Below the pieces are notes generated by a model. It saw nothing but the letters and a program-made list of their open reading frames with translations. It was not told the DNA's origin and ran no database searches. A stretch of 6,548 nt of DNA. Origin: an uncultured Bacilli bacterium. GTDB taxonomy: Bacteria; Bacillota_I; Bacilli_A; RF39; UBA660. A program made the position numbers and the translations under genes. The stretch spans positions 1 to 6,548 of the forward strand of contig CANQVY010000069.1 of NCBI GenBank assembly GCA_947627405.1, given 5' to 3'. How positions within the stretch are numbered: position 1 is the first letter of the stretch; each line of letters opens with the position of its first letter. Below are positions 1 through 6,056 of the stretch, one piece after another.

Positions 1-613
1 TGGTTCTGCAAAGCAGGGAAGAGATCGACGTTATCAAGCCATTCTTCCTCTTCGAGGAAAAGTTTTAAATACAGAAAAAACAAAAGAATCAGAAATCTTT
101 AAAAATGAAGAAATCAATACGATGATTTATACAATTGGTGCGGGGTATGGTTCTAATTTTGATATTGACGATTGTGAATTTAGTAAAGTAATTATCATGA
201 GTGATGCCGATGAAGATGGCGGGCATATTCAATGTTTATTACTTACCTTTTTCTACCGTTATATGAGACCATTGATTGAAGATGGAAGATTGTTTGTAGC
301 ATTACCACCACTATTTAAAATTCAATGTGGAAAAGAAATTGAATATGCTTATACAATTGAAGAAATGCAAGAAAAGAGTAAAGGAAAAAAATGTGAAATT
401 CAAAGATATAAGGGGCTTGGAGAAATGAATGCGGATCAATTATGTGAAACAACGATGAATCCTCTTTCCAGAACATTAATCCGAGTAAAAATAGAAGATG
501 CTCTTTTAGCCGAAAAGCGGGTAAGTGTTTTGATGGGAGATAAAGTAGAACCAAGAAAAGAATGGATCAATGAAAATGTTGAATTTTCATTAGAAGATGA
601 TTATCAATTATAA
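1..613 (+). CDS. parE: DNA topoisomerase IV subunit B (ParE), C-terminal part, 5' truncated by window edge
   Basis: ParE is the ATPase/Toprim subunit of topoisomerase IV; with ParC it decatenates daughter chromosomes. Only the last 203 residues are present, read in frame from base 2, so the N-terminal ATPase (GHKL) and transducer domains lie outside the window. The fragment opens at GSAKQGRDR, just after the Toprim glutamate region, followed by LPLRGKVLN. The magnesium-binding Toprim motif is SDADEDGGHI, with Asp at fragment residues 68, 70 and 72. The block QRYKGLGEMNADQL follows at about 134-147. The ending DKVEPRKEWI is ParE-like rather than GyrB-like, and parC downstream supports that choice. 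The stop is TAA at 611-613, with a terminator 6 bases later. The piece is short only because of the window edge; the frame is intact. ParE is very likely; GyrB is the only real alternative. Confidence 0.95.
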   Translation, partial: GSAKQGRDRRYQAILPLRGKVLNTEKTKESEIFKNEEINTMIYTIGAGYGSNFDIDDCEFSKVIIMSDADEDGGHIQCLLLTFFYRYMRPLIEDGRLFVALPPLFKIQCGKEIEYAYTIEEMQEKSKGKKCEIQRYKGLGEMNADQLCETTMNPLSRTLIRVKIEDALLAEKRVSVLMGDKVEPRKEWINENVEFSLEDDYQL

Positions 614-619
614 AGATGT

Positions 620-650
620 AAGTACTGTATAAATAACAGTACTTTTTGTT
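620..650 (+). terminator. Rho-independent terminator of parE
   Basis: A perfect 9-bp inverted repeat, AAGTACTGT (620-628) and ACAGTACTT (636-644), has a 7-base loop, and its 3' arm runs into TTTTTGTT. It lies just after the parE stop. It suggests that parE and parC are separate transcription units here, although read-through cannot be excluded. Confidence 0.85.
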
Positions 651-799
651 TAAGATATAATGAAAAAAGTACTAAAAAAAGAAGAAGATTAACTTTTAAA
701 ATCTATAGAACAACAATATTTAATAGGAAATTCTTTTATAGAAATTTTTAAATCTATAGGCATAAGAAAGTTATTCATGTAAAACTATGTAAAATAAGC

Positions 800-828
800 T
801 TAAAAACAATTTGTTTTTTTGTTATAAT
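800..828 (+). promoter_or_regulatory. Predicted SigA-type promoter of parC, extended -10
   Basis: The -10 is TATAAT at 823-828, preceded by TG at 820-821, which gives the extended form TGTTATAAT. A weak -35, TTAAAA (800-805), sits 17 bases upstream. The expected transcription start is near 835. The ribosome binding site AGGTGA is at 836-841, so the leader would be very short. The spacer holds an AT-rich palindrome (802-818), described separately. Confidence 0.65.
802..818. repeat. Palindrome inside the parC promoter
   Basis: AAAAACAA (802-809) and TTGTTTTT (811-818) are perfect inverted arms around one central base. They lie between the -35 and -10 of parC. The single-base centre makes a full RNA hairpin unlikely. 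It could be a protein-binding site, or it may be a by-product of A/T tracts. No regulator is known from the window. Confidence 0.35.
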
Positions 829-845
829 GATAATTAGGTGAGAAT

Positions 846-3356
846 ATGAAAAACTTAATTGAAAAAATATTTGATTATACACTTGAGGATATCATGGGAG
901 AACGTTTTGGATCTTATTCTAAATACATTATACAAGATCGTGCGATTCCTGATGTTCGAGATGGATTAAAACCGGTTCAAAGAAGAATTCTTTATTCGAT
1001 GTATAAAGAAAAAAATACATATGATAAAGGGTATCGAAAAAGTGCTAAAACCGTTGGGGACGTTATTGGTAATTATCACCCTCATGGAGATTCTTCTATT
1101 TATGATGCTATGGTTAGAATGAGTCAGGATTGGAAGATGAATAATCCTTATATTGATATGCACGGTAATAACGGTAGTATTGATGGAGATTCACCCGCTG
1201 CTTATCGTTATACAGAAGCTCGTCTTTCGAAAATATCCAATGAATTATTAAAAGATATTGATAAGAATACAGTGAAAATGGCTCCTAATTTTGATGATAC
1301 CATATTAGAGCCTACCGTCCTTCCAGCAAAATTTCCTAATCTTTTAGTCAATGGAACGATGGGAATTTCGGCAGGATATGCAACCAATATTCCACCACAT
1401 AATTTAGGGGAAATTATTGACGCTACAATTCATAGGATTGACTCGCCAAATTGTCGACTAGATACTATTTTGGATATTGTAAAAGGACCAGATTTTCCAA
1501 CTGGTGGAATTGCTTCTGGAAAAGATGGATTAAGAAATGCTTATGAAACTGGAAAAGGTAAAATCATGATTGATGCCAAAACAAGATTTGAAACAGAAAA
1601 AGGAAAAACCGCTTTAATTGTGGATGAAATTCCTTTTGAAGTAAATAAAGCAGCTTTAGTTCGAAAAATTGATGAAATACGTATTGATAAGAAAATTGAT
1701 GGAATTGCAGAAGTACGTGATGAATCGGATAAAGATGGACTTCGTATTGCTATTGATTTAAAAAAAGATGCCAACAAAGAAATGATTTTAAATTATTTGC
1801 TTAAAAATACAGAACTACAAATTTCTTATAATTTTAATATGGTGGCTATTGCCAATCGAAGACCAAAACAGCTTGGAATTTTGGAAATCTTAGATTATTA
1901 CATTGCTCATCAAAAAGAGGTAATTCTTAAAAGAACGGAATTTGATCTTATGCATGCTAAAAAAAGACTTCATATTGTTGAAGGATTAATTAAATGTTTG
2001 TCTATATTGGATCAAGTGATTCAGGTAATTCGAGCAAGTAAAAATAAGAGTGATGCCAAAGAAAATTTAGTCAAAGAATTTGCTTTTACAATCGAACAAG
2101 CCGATGCTATTGTCATGTTACAACTTTATAGACTTACAAATACAGATGTCGTTGAATTGGAAACGGAAATGGCTAATTTAGAGCGGATTGTAAAAGGATT
2201 AGAGGCTATTCTTGCCCATGAAGAGGTATTAAAAGATGTTATGAAAGAGGAACTTAGAAAAATTAAAAAAGAATATGCTTCACCTAGAAAAACGGAAATC
2301 AAAGATGAAATTGTAGACATTAAATTGGATACAACACAAATGATTCCAAAAGAAGAAGTTGTTGTTGTAGTAACAAAAGCGGGTTATGTAAAAAGATGTT
2401 CTCTTAGAAGTTATAAATCTACAGATGATGAAATGACTTTAAAGGACAACGATTATATTATAGGTATGTATCAATTAAATACTCTAAATACACTGCTACT
2501 CTTTACAAATTATGGAAATTATTTATATGTTCCTGTACATGAACTTCCTGATATGAAATATAAAGATTTAGGAAAACATATTTCAAATTTTATTCCCCTT
2601 GCTGATATGGAAGAAATTGTTTCAGTAATTCCTATTTTAGATTTTAATACTGAGAAAGATATTTTACTTGCTAGTAAAAATGGAATGGTTAAGAGAACAA
2701 AAATTAAGGATTTCAAAGTTAGTCGATATTCTAAACCTATGACCTGTATGAAATTAAAAGATCAAGATCGTTTGCTTTGTGCCATAGAATCCTTATATAA
2801 TGATGTGTTTATAGCTACAGAACATGGATATGGGTTATGGTTTGATATTAATGAAATTGTCGTTGTTGGATTAAAAACAGGTGGAGTTAAAGGAATTAAT
2901 TTGAAAGAAGATCAAGTAGTTGCGGTTAGTAATTTTAATAGAGAAAACATAGAATATATATCGTTAATTACCAACAAATCAACTGGAAAAAGAATGAAAT
3001 TAAGTGAATTTGATAAATCTTCTAGAGCTCGAAGGGGTCTTATGATTTTAAAAGAAGTAAAAACAAATCCATATAAAGTATTAAAAACATTTGCTTTGGA
3101 TCCAAAAAATTATATTGGTCTTTTATCCAATGAAATCTCTTATATAAAATTGACCGAACTTCCTATTTTAGATCGTTATTCAACAGGCAGTTCAGTATGC
3201 AAAAAAACCATCCAAAATGTTTTTTTAAAACAAGAATTAGTCAATATAAGTAAGGAAGAAAAGCCAGTAGAAATTAAAAATGGAAAAGAAAACCATCAAG
3301 TTTCTTTAAAAGAGATTGATGAAAGATTAATGACGATTGATGATTTTCTAAATTAA
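846..3356 (+). CDS. parC: DNA topoisomerase IV subunit A (ParC)
   Basis: ParC is the DNA breakage-reunion subunit of topoisomerase IV (type IIA), working with ParE in chromosome decatenation. The 836-residue protein aligns by eye along its length with Gram-positive ParC/GrlA, which is about 800 residues. The winged-helix core has QRRILYSMY (45-53) and [12 protein letters not shown] (78-89). Catalytic Tyr122 is in RYTEARLS, and the DNA-intercalating Ile174 is in GISAGYA. The quinolone-determining positions are Ser83 and Asp87, the drug-sensitive residues seen in wild-type streptococcal ParC. A coiled-coil tower region follows, then a beta-pinwheel C-terminal domain from about residue 500. No GyrA-box (QRRGGKG) is seen, which together with parE upstream separates it from GyrA. 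About 40 extra charged residues follow the pinwheel. ATG 846 has AGGTGA 4 bases upstream. It is probably co-transcribed with ylbD and ylbE. Confidence 0.96.
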   Translation: MKNLIEKIFDYTLEDIMGERFGSYSKYIIQDRAIPDVRDGLKPVQRRILYSMYKEKNTYDKGYRKSAKTVGDVIGNYHPHGDSSIYDAMVRMSQDWKMNNPYIDMHGNNGSIDGDSPAAYRYTEARLSKISNELLKDIDKNTVKMAPNFDDTILEPTVLPAKFPNLLVNGTMGISAGYATNIPPHNLGEIIDATIHRIDSPNCRLDTILDIVKGPDFPTGGIASGKDGLRNAYETGKGKIMIDAKTRFETEKGKTALIVDEIPFEVNKAALVRKIDEIRIDKKIDGIAEVRDESDKDGLRIAIDLKKDANKEMILNYLLKNTELQISYNFNMVAIANRRPKQLGILEILDYYIAHQKEVILKRTEFDLMHAKKRLHIVEGLIKCLSILDQVIQVIRASKNKSDAKENLVKEFAFTIEQADAIVMLQLYRLTNTDVVELETEMANLERIVKGLEAILAHEEVLKDVMKEELRKIKKEYASPRKTEIKDEIVDIKLDTTQMIPKEEVVVVVTKAGYVKRCSLRSYKSTDDEMTLKDNDYIIGMYQLNTLNTLLLFTNYGNYLYVPVHELPDMKYKDLGKHISNFIPLADMEEIVSVIPILDFNTEKDILLASKNGMVKRTKIKDFKVSRYSKPMTCMKLKDQDRLLCAIESLYNDVFIATEHGYGLWFDINEIVVVGLKTGGVKGINLKEDQVVAVSNFNRENIEYISLITNKSTGKRMKLSEFDKSSRARRGLMILKEVKTNPYKVLKTFALDPKNYIGLLSNEISYIKLTELPILDRYSTGSSVCKKTIQNVFLKQELVNISKEEKPVEIKNGKENHQVSLKEIDERLMTIDDFLN

Positions 3357-3402
3357 TAAGAAACATTTAAATAAAAAAGCATATATATTACTAGGTGGTA
3401 AT

Positions 3403-3771
3403 ATGTCTAAAGATAGTTTTAAATTATTCGTTCGAAAACATCCAGAATTAATTCAATATGTGAATAATAATCAAATGACTTGGCAGAAATTTTATGATAT
3501 GTATAGTTTATATGGTGAGGAAGATCAAGCGGCATGGAAAGATTATTTTGGGGTAGAGAAAAAAAAGGAAACCTCTTCTTCTAAAAGGGAATTTAATTTT
3601 ACAGAGTTAGTCAAATACATTAAAAGTGTAGATATGGATTCTCTTCAAAAAGGAATTTCAGGACTTGAAAAAGCTATTAGTTTTATTCAAGATTTAGGAA
3701 TTATCAAAACAAGTGAAGGATCCCCTAATCATTATCAACCACGCCCTATCTATAAATCCTTTGAAGACTAA
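3403..3771 (+). CDS. ylbD: YlbD-family protein (putative spore coat-type protein)
   Basis: This 122-residue soluble protein resembles the YlbD coat family of Bacilli (B. subtilis YlbD is about 130 residues and is annotated as a putative coat protein). The family block is at residues 5-45: SFKLFVRKHPELIQYV, then TWQKFYDMYSLYGEED and a Trp at 45. A lysine/serine-rich linker (53-62) leads to a helical part (65-100, TELVKYIKSV and GLEKAISFIQDLG) and a proline-containing tail, YQPRPIYKSFED. There is no signal peptide or membrane segment. The start is set by AGGTGG at 3393-3398, 4 bases before ATG. The 46-base gap after parC holds no terminator and no convincing promoter, so it probably shares the parC transcript. 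The pairing with ylbE is the same as in Bacillus, which strengthens the call. Biochemical function is unknown, and a sporulation role is inferred only from the family name. Confidence 0.8.
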   Translation: MSKDSFKLFVRKHPELIQYVNNNQMTWQKFYDMYSLYGEEDQAAWKDYFGVEKKKETSSSKREFNFTELVKYIKSVDMDSLQKGISGLEKAISFIQDLGIIKTSEGSPNHYQPRPIYKSFED

Positions 3772-3992
3772 TGCGTGTAGATATTCTATTTCGAATTAGA
3801 AACAATCCTCACTTATATAGATATTTAAGAGAAAATTCTTATTGGTATAAATATTTAAATCGAGATCCATCTAGTATTCGTTTTATGGAAGAGGAAATGA
3901 AAAAGAAATATAAATTGACTACAGCGGATAAAATTAATAGTATTGGAGAAAAATTAAATTTAATTCGTAGTTTTATAGAAATTATGAAATAA
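3771..3992 (+). CDS. ylbE: YlbE-like small protein
   Basis: This 73-residue protein matches the YlbE-like family by pattern (79 residues in B. subtilis). It has an N-terminal motif IRNNPHLYRYLRENSYWYKYLNRDPSS (residues 9-35, shown here as consecutive pieces IRNNPHLYRY, LRENSYWYKY and LNRDPSS), then YKLTTADKINSIGEKLNLI, which is predicted helical. It is basic and rich in Tyr and Arg, and no membrane segment is seen. Its ATG shares the last A of the ylbD stop (TAATG, 1-base overlap), and no strong ribosome binding site precedes it, so translation is probably coupled to ylbD. The family has no established biochemical function. It is the last gene of the likely parC-ylbD-ylbE unit, because a terminator begins in its stop codon. 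Confidence 0.8.
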   Translation: MRVDILFRIRNNPHLYRYLRENSYWYKYLNRDPSSIRFMEEEMKKKYKLTTADKINSIGEKLNLIRSFIEIMK

Positions 3993-4019
3993 GCAATTTG
4001 GTTGCTTTTTTCTTTTTTT
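3991..4019 (+). terminator. Rho-independent terminator overlapping the ylbE stop codon
   Basis: The arms AAGCAA (3991-3996) and TTGCTT (4002-4007) enclose a 5-base loop. They are followed by TTTCTTTTTTT to 4019. The first two bases of the 5' arm are the last two bases of the ylbE TAA. A second AT-only inverted repeat, TTCTTTTT/AAAAAGAA (4010-4017 and 4022-4029), follows directly but is weak. This closes the parC-ylbD-ylbE unit and separates it from dnaB. Confidence 0.8.
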
Positions 4020-4056
4020 GTAAAAAGAAACGATGAAAAAAAGTAAAATAAAAAAC

Positions 4057-4085
4057 TTTAAATTCCTCTTCTTTTTGTTTATAAT
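4057..4085 (+). promoter_or_regulatory. Predicted promoter of dnaB
   Basis: A consensus -10, TATAAT (4080-4085), and a moderate -35, TTTAAA (4057-4062), are 17 bases apart. Transcription would start near 4092, at the edge of the ribosome binding site. It lies inside the stretch that an upstream ATG (4033) would otherwise make coding, and so argues for the later start of dnaB. Confidence 0.6.
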
Positions 4086-4092
4086 AATTGTA

Positions 4093-4100
4093 AGAGGTGA
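4093..4100 (+). promoter_or_regulatory. Ribosome binding site that fixes the dnaB start at 4105
   Basis: AGAGGTGA lies 4 bases before ATG 4105. The alternative in-frame ATG at 4033 has only an A-rich stretch upstream, sits directly after the ylbE terminator, and precedes the predicted promoter. Confidence 0.8.
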
Positions 4101-4104
4101 TCTT

Positions 4105-5403
4105 ATGGCCAATCATTTATTACCGGCAGATTTATATTCTGTAGTCAATAAAACGGTTATTAATGAACAGGATAGGAAGTTAATTACGACTTTATATCAA
4201 CCGATTATTGGGTATAGTGCCGTAAGTTTATATTTTACATTTGTTGATGATTTGGATAAACGAAATTTAATGAGTGATGATTTAACACATCATCACTTAA
4301 TGAGTACAATGCAATTAAAATTAAGTGATATTTTAATAGCTAGGAAAAAATTAGAAGCTGTAGGACTTTTAAAAACTTATTTTAAAGAAGATCATGTTAA
4401 TCATTATGTTTATCAAATTTATTCACCAATTTCTGCAGCAGAATTTTTAAATCATCCTATATTAAATATTGTACTTTATAATAATTTAGGTAAAAAAGAA
4501 TATGATAAAATTGTTGAATATTATAAGATACCAAGAGTCAATTTAAAAGAATATCAAGATATTACTTCTTCTTTTTCAGAAGTATTTACATCCATAAGTG
4601 GGAATACATTTATAGAAAATGATAATGTTATTGAACGAAATACAAATAAATTAACTTTAAAGAGTGAAATTGATTTTGATTTATTAATTTCAAGTATTCC
4701 CTCACGTCTTATTAGTGAACGTTGTTTTAATGAAGATACCAAAAATTTGATTAATAGTTTATCCTATGTTTATCATATTGATACTTTAAATATGCAAGGT
4801 TTAGTGAGAAATAGTATGAATGAGAAGGGATGCATTGATAAAAATGAGTTACGAAAAGCTTGTCGTAATTTTTATCAGTTTGAAAATCAAGGGAAATTGC
4901 CTACTTTAATTTATTCAAAACAACCTGAATATTTGACTTCTCCTAAAGGAGATCACTCCAATTGGGCTAAAATGATTTATACTTTTGAAAATACAACCCC
5001 CTATGATTATTTAAAAAGTAAATATAAAGGAGTCGAACCAAGTGCAAGAGATTTAAAATTAGTAGAGAGTTTGCTTGTAGATATGAAATTAAAACCAGGA
5101 GTTGTTAATGTTTTACTTTCTTATGTTTTAAAAATTAATAATCAAAAATTAAACAAAAATTATATAGAGACCATTGCTGGGCAATGGGTACGTCTTCATA
5201 TTGAAACCGTAGAAGAAGCAATGAAAATTAGTGAAAAAGAACATAAAAAATTAAGGAAAAAATTGCAGGGTCAAGCAAAACCATCTATCAAAAATGCATC
5301 TAAAGAACAGCTTCCTGTATGGTTTGATAAAAATATTGATAATGAAGATATTTCAGAAGAAGAAAAAAAACAATTAGAGGAAATGTTAAAGGAATTTGCT
5401 TAA
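4105..5403 (+). CDS. dnaB: Replication initiation and membrane attachment protein DnaB (DnaD/DnaB family)
   Basis: This is the Gram-positive helicase co-loader DnaB, not the replicative helicase. In B. subtilis it acts after DnaA and DnaD in loading the DnaC helicase at oriC and in restart, and it associates with the membrane. The protein has 432 residues (B. subtilis about 472). The N-terminal winged-helix part (1-110) carries DRKLITTLYQPIIGYSAVSLY and a KKLEAVGLLKTY helix. The middle has SSIPSRLISE and ELRKACRNFYQFE. The C-terminal DnaD-like domain (about 297-375) has YDYLKSKYKGVEPS and the YxxxIxxxW DNA-binding motif as Tyr353, Ile357, Trp361. A lysine-rich segment and an acidic tail follow. 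Starting at ATG 4033 would add 24 residues resembling a membrane segment, which I reject for lack of a ribosome binding site. dnaI, its usual neighbour in Bacillus, does not follow. No transmembrane segment is seen in the 432-residue form. Confidence 0.9.
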   Translation: MANHLLPADLYSVVNKTVINEQDRKLITTLYQPIIGYSAVSLYFTFVDDLDKRNLMSDDLTHHHLMSTMQLKLSDILIARKKLEAVGLLKTYFKEDHVNHYVYQIYSPISAAEFLNHPILNIVLYNNLGKKEYDKIVEYYKIPRVNLKEYQDITSSFSEVFTSISGNTFIENDNVIERNTNKLTLKSEIDFDLLISSIPSRLISERCFNEDTKNLINSLSYVYHIDTLNMQGLVRNSMNEKGCIDKNELRKACRNFYQFENQGKLPTLIYSKQPEYLTSPKGDHSNWAKMIYTFENTTPYDYLKSKYKGVEPSARDLKLVESLLVDMKLKPGVVNVLLSYVLKINNQKLNKNYIETIAGQWVRLHIETVEEAMKISEKEHKKLRKKLQGQAKPSIKNASKEQLPVWFDKNIDNEDISEEEKKQLEEMLKEFA

Positions 5404-5414
5404 TTCCTTTTTTT
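5388..5414 (+). terminator. Rho-independent terminator containing the end of dnaB
   Basis: A perfect 9-bp stem, AAAGGAATT (5388-5396) and AATTCCTTT (5402-5410), has a TGCTT loop and a run of seven T (5408-5414). The 5' arm encodes the last residues of DnaB (KEFA). The stop TAA (5401-5403) spans loop and 3' arm. A terminating ribosome would cover the hairpin, so termination may be sensitive to translation. Confidence 0.85.
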
Positions 5415-5424
5415 GTGATAAAAT
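5396..5424 (+). promoter_or_regulatory. Predicted promoter of the secreted-protein gene, overlapping the dnaB terminator
   Basis: The -10, TAAAAT (5419-5424), is preceded by TG at 5416-5417 (extended -10). A poor -35, TTGCTT (5396-5401), lies 17 bases upstream in the terminator loop. Transcription would begin near 5431, just before AGGGGG (5438-5443). Confidence 0.5.
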
Positions 5425-5448
5425 AAAAAATAATTTTAGGGGGTTATT

Positions 5449-5979
5449 ATGAATAAACAAAAAAGAAGAGAAATAAAAAAGAGATGTATATCTTTATTTT
5501 TAACTAGTATATATTTTATAAGTATGACAATTCTTTCAACGCATTTAAATACTACGTATTCCTTTGCTGGGAAATTTAGATCTTTATCCATTGAAGATCT
5601 AAGCGAAGGGGTAAATTATAGCAATGCTTTTCCAATAAAAGATGAAGAAGGATTAAAACAAGATTCCTATGTTTTTGCAATAACTAATTCTTCTAATAAT
5701 CGAATAAAATATATTGTAGGGTTTGAAAATGTAACCAATTCATCCTGTGATTTACTTGATTATAAATACATTCGATACTCTATAAGCAACAATAATAAAG
5801 ATTTTAGTAAAGTTTCAAATATGGATACAGATGGTTATTTAACTACAGATATAATTGAAGGAAAAAATAAGAAAATATATTATTTGAAATTTTGGATTGA
5901 TTATAAAGCTTCCAATGAAGTTTTAAATAAATGCTTAAATTTTAAAGTGAATATTACACAATTTGACACTATGAAATAG
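5449..5979 (+). CDS. Putative secreted or membrane-anchored protein of unknown function
   Basis: I do not recognise a named gene. The 176-residue product starts with a strongly basic stretch (KQKRREIKKR, 3-12) and then a hydrophobic segment (about 13-33), a typical Sec signal or N-terminal anchor. SFA/GK after Ala40 is a possible signal-peptidase I site. The remaining roughly 136 residues are rich in Asn, Ser, Tyr and Ile and look like alternating beta strands: YVFAITNSS, RIKYIVGFENV, DYKYIRYSIS, KIYYLKFWIDY, FKVNITQF. The order, with NAFPIKDEEGL after the signal region and a late YxLxxWID-like strand, recalls small TasA/camelysin-like beta-sandwich surface proteins of Firmicutes; that is an impression, not a demonstrated match. 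Cys100 and Cys162 could form a disulfide. No sortase LPXTG motif is seen, and Cys13 is not in a clear lipobox. The ribosome binding site AGGGGG sits 5 bases before ATG. It is the only gene here ending in TAG, and no terminator is evident after it. Confidence 0.7.
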   Translation: MNKQKRREIKKRCISLFLTSIYFISMTILSTHLNTTYSFAGKFRSLSIEDLSEGVNYSNAFPIKDEEGLKQDSYVFAITNSSNNRIKYIVGFENVTNSSCDLLDYKYIRYSISNNNKDFSKVSNMDTDGYLTTDIIEGKNKKIYYLKFWIDYKASNEVLNKCLNFKVNITQFDTMK

Positions 5980-5996
5980 GAATTGATTCTATATTG

Positions 5997-6026
5997 TTGA
6001 AACTTTCTTTCATTTCATGGTAAAAT
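5997..6026 (+). promoter_or_regulatory. Predicted promoter of the HD-domain gene, extended -10
   Basis: The -35, TTGAAA (5997-6002), differs from consensus at one base. The -10, TAAAAT (6021-6026), is preceded by TG at 6018-6019, with an 18-base spacer. The -10 lies in an inverted repeat, TTCATTT (6009-6015) and AAATGAA (6023-6029), of unclear meaning. The transcription start would be near 6033. Confidence 0.65.
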
Positions 6027-6044
6027 GAATAAGTGCGAATATTG

Positions 6045-6050
6045 AAGGTG
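6045..6050 (+). promoter_or_regulatory. Ribosome binding site that fixes the GTG start of the HD-domain gene
   Basis: AAGGTG lies 6 bases before GTG 6057. Other in-frame candidates (GTG 6033, TTG 6042, GTG 6048) have no such site. The frame is closed upstream by TAA at 6030-6032. Confidence 0.7.
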
Positions 6051-6056
6051 AAATTA

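Larger units (their letters stand above)
651..845 (+). other. parE-parC intergenic gap with a possible decayed short reading frame
   Basis: There is no intact gene in this gap. An ATG at 660 opens a 10-codon frame (MKKVLKKEED) that stops at TAA 690-692, with no ribosome binding site. The same frame then stays open for 29 more codons up to TAA 780-782. Its translation includes EQQYLIGNSFIEIFKSIGI, which loosely resembles the helix-turn-helix start of a recombinase or transposase. An imperfect 15-base direct repeat, TTTTAAAATCTATAG (694-708) and TTTTTAAATCTATAG (745-759), lies 51 bases (17 codons) apart inside it. A TATAAT at 656-661 has only a weak partner upstream. This could be the relic of a lost gene or simply AT-rich chance; the claim is weak. 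Confidence 0.25.

Noticed and set aside
660..692. Ten-codon ORF MKKVLKKEED as a leader peptide for parC
   Set aside because: It has no ribosome binding site, no attenuator hairpin follows it, and the parC promoter lies downstream at 800-828.
1541..1777. Antisense open frames inside parE, parC and dnaB, for example on the - strand here
   Set aside because: They are short, hydrophobic or serine-rich frames opposite strongly conserved genes, with no ribosome binding sites or recognisable domains; they are shadows of the + strand codon usage.
4033..4104. In-frame ATG at 4033 that would add 24 residues with a hydrophobic stretch (FKFLFFLFIIIV) to DnaB, suggesting a membrane anchor
   Set aside because: There is no ribosome binding site. 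It lies directly after the ylbE terminator and upstream of the predicted -10 (TATAAT, 4080-4085). ATG 4105 has AGAGGTGA upstream, and the protein from there matches the start of the family. The hydrophobic residues come from T-rich non-coding DNA.
5980..6000. Possible terminator after the secreted-protein gene (ATAGGAAT with ATTCTAT)
   Set aside because: The stem needs a bulged base, the loop is only about 2 bases, and no T run follows.
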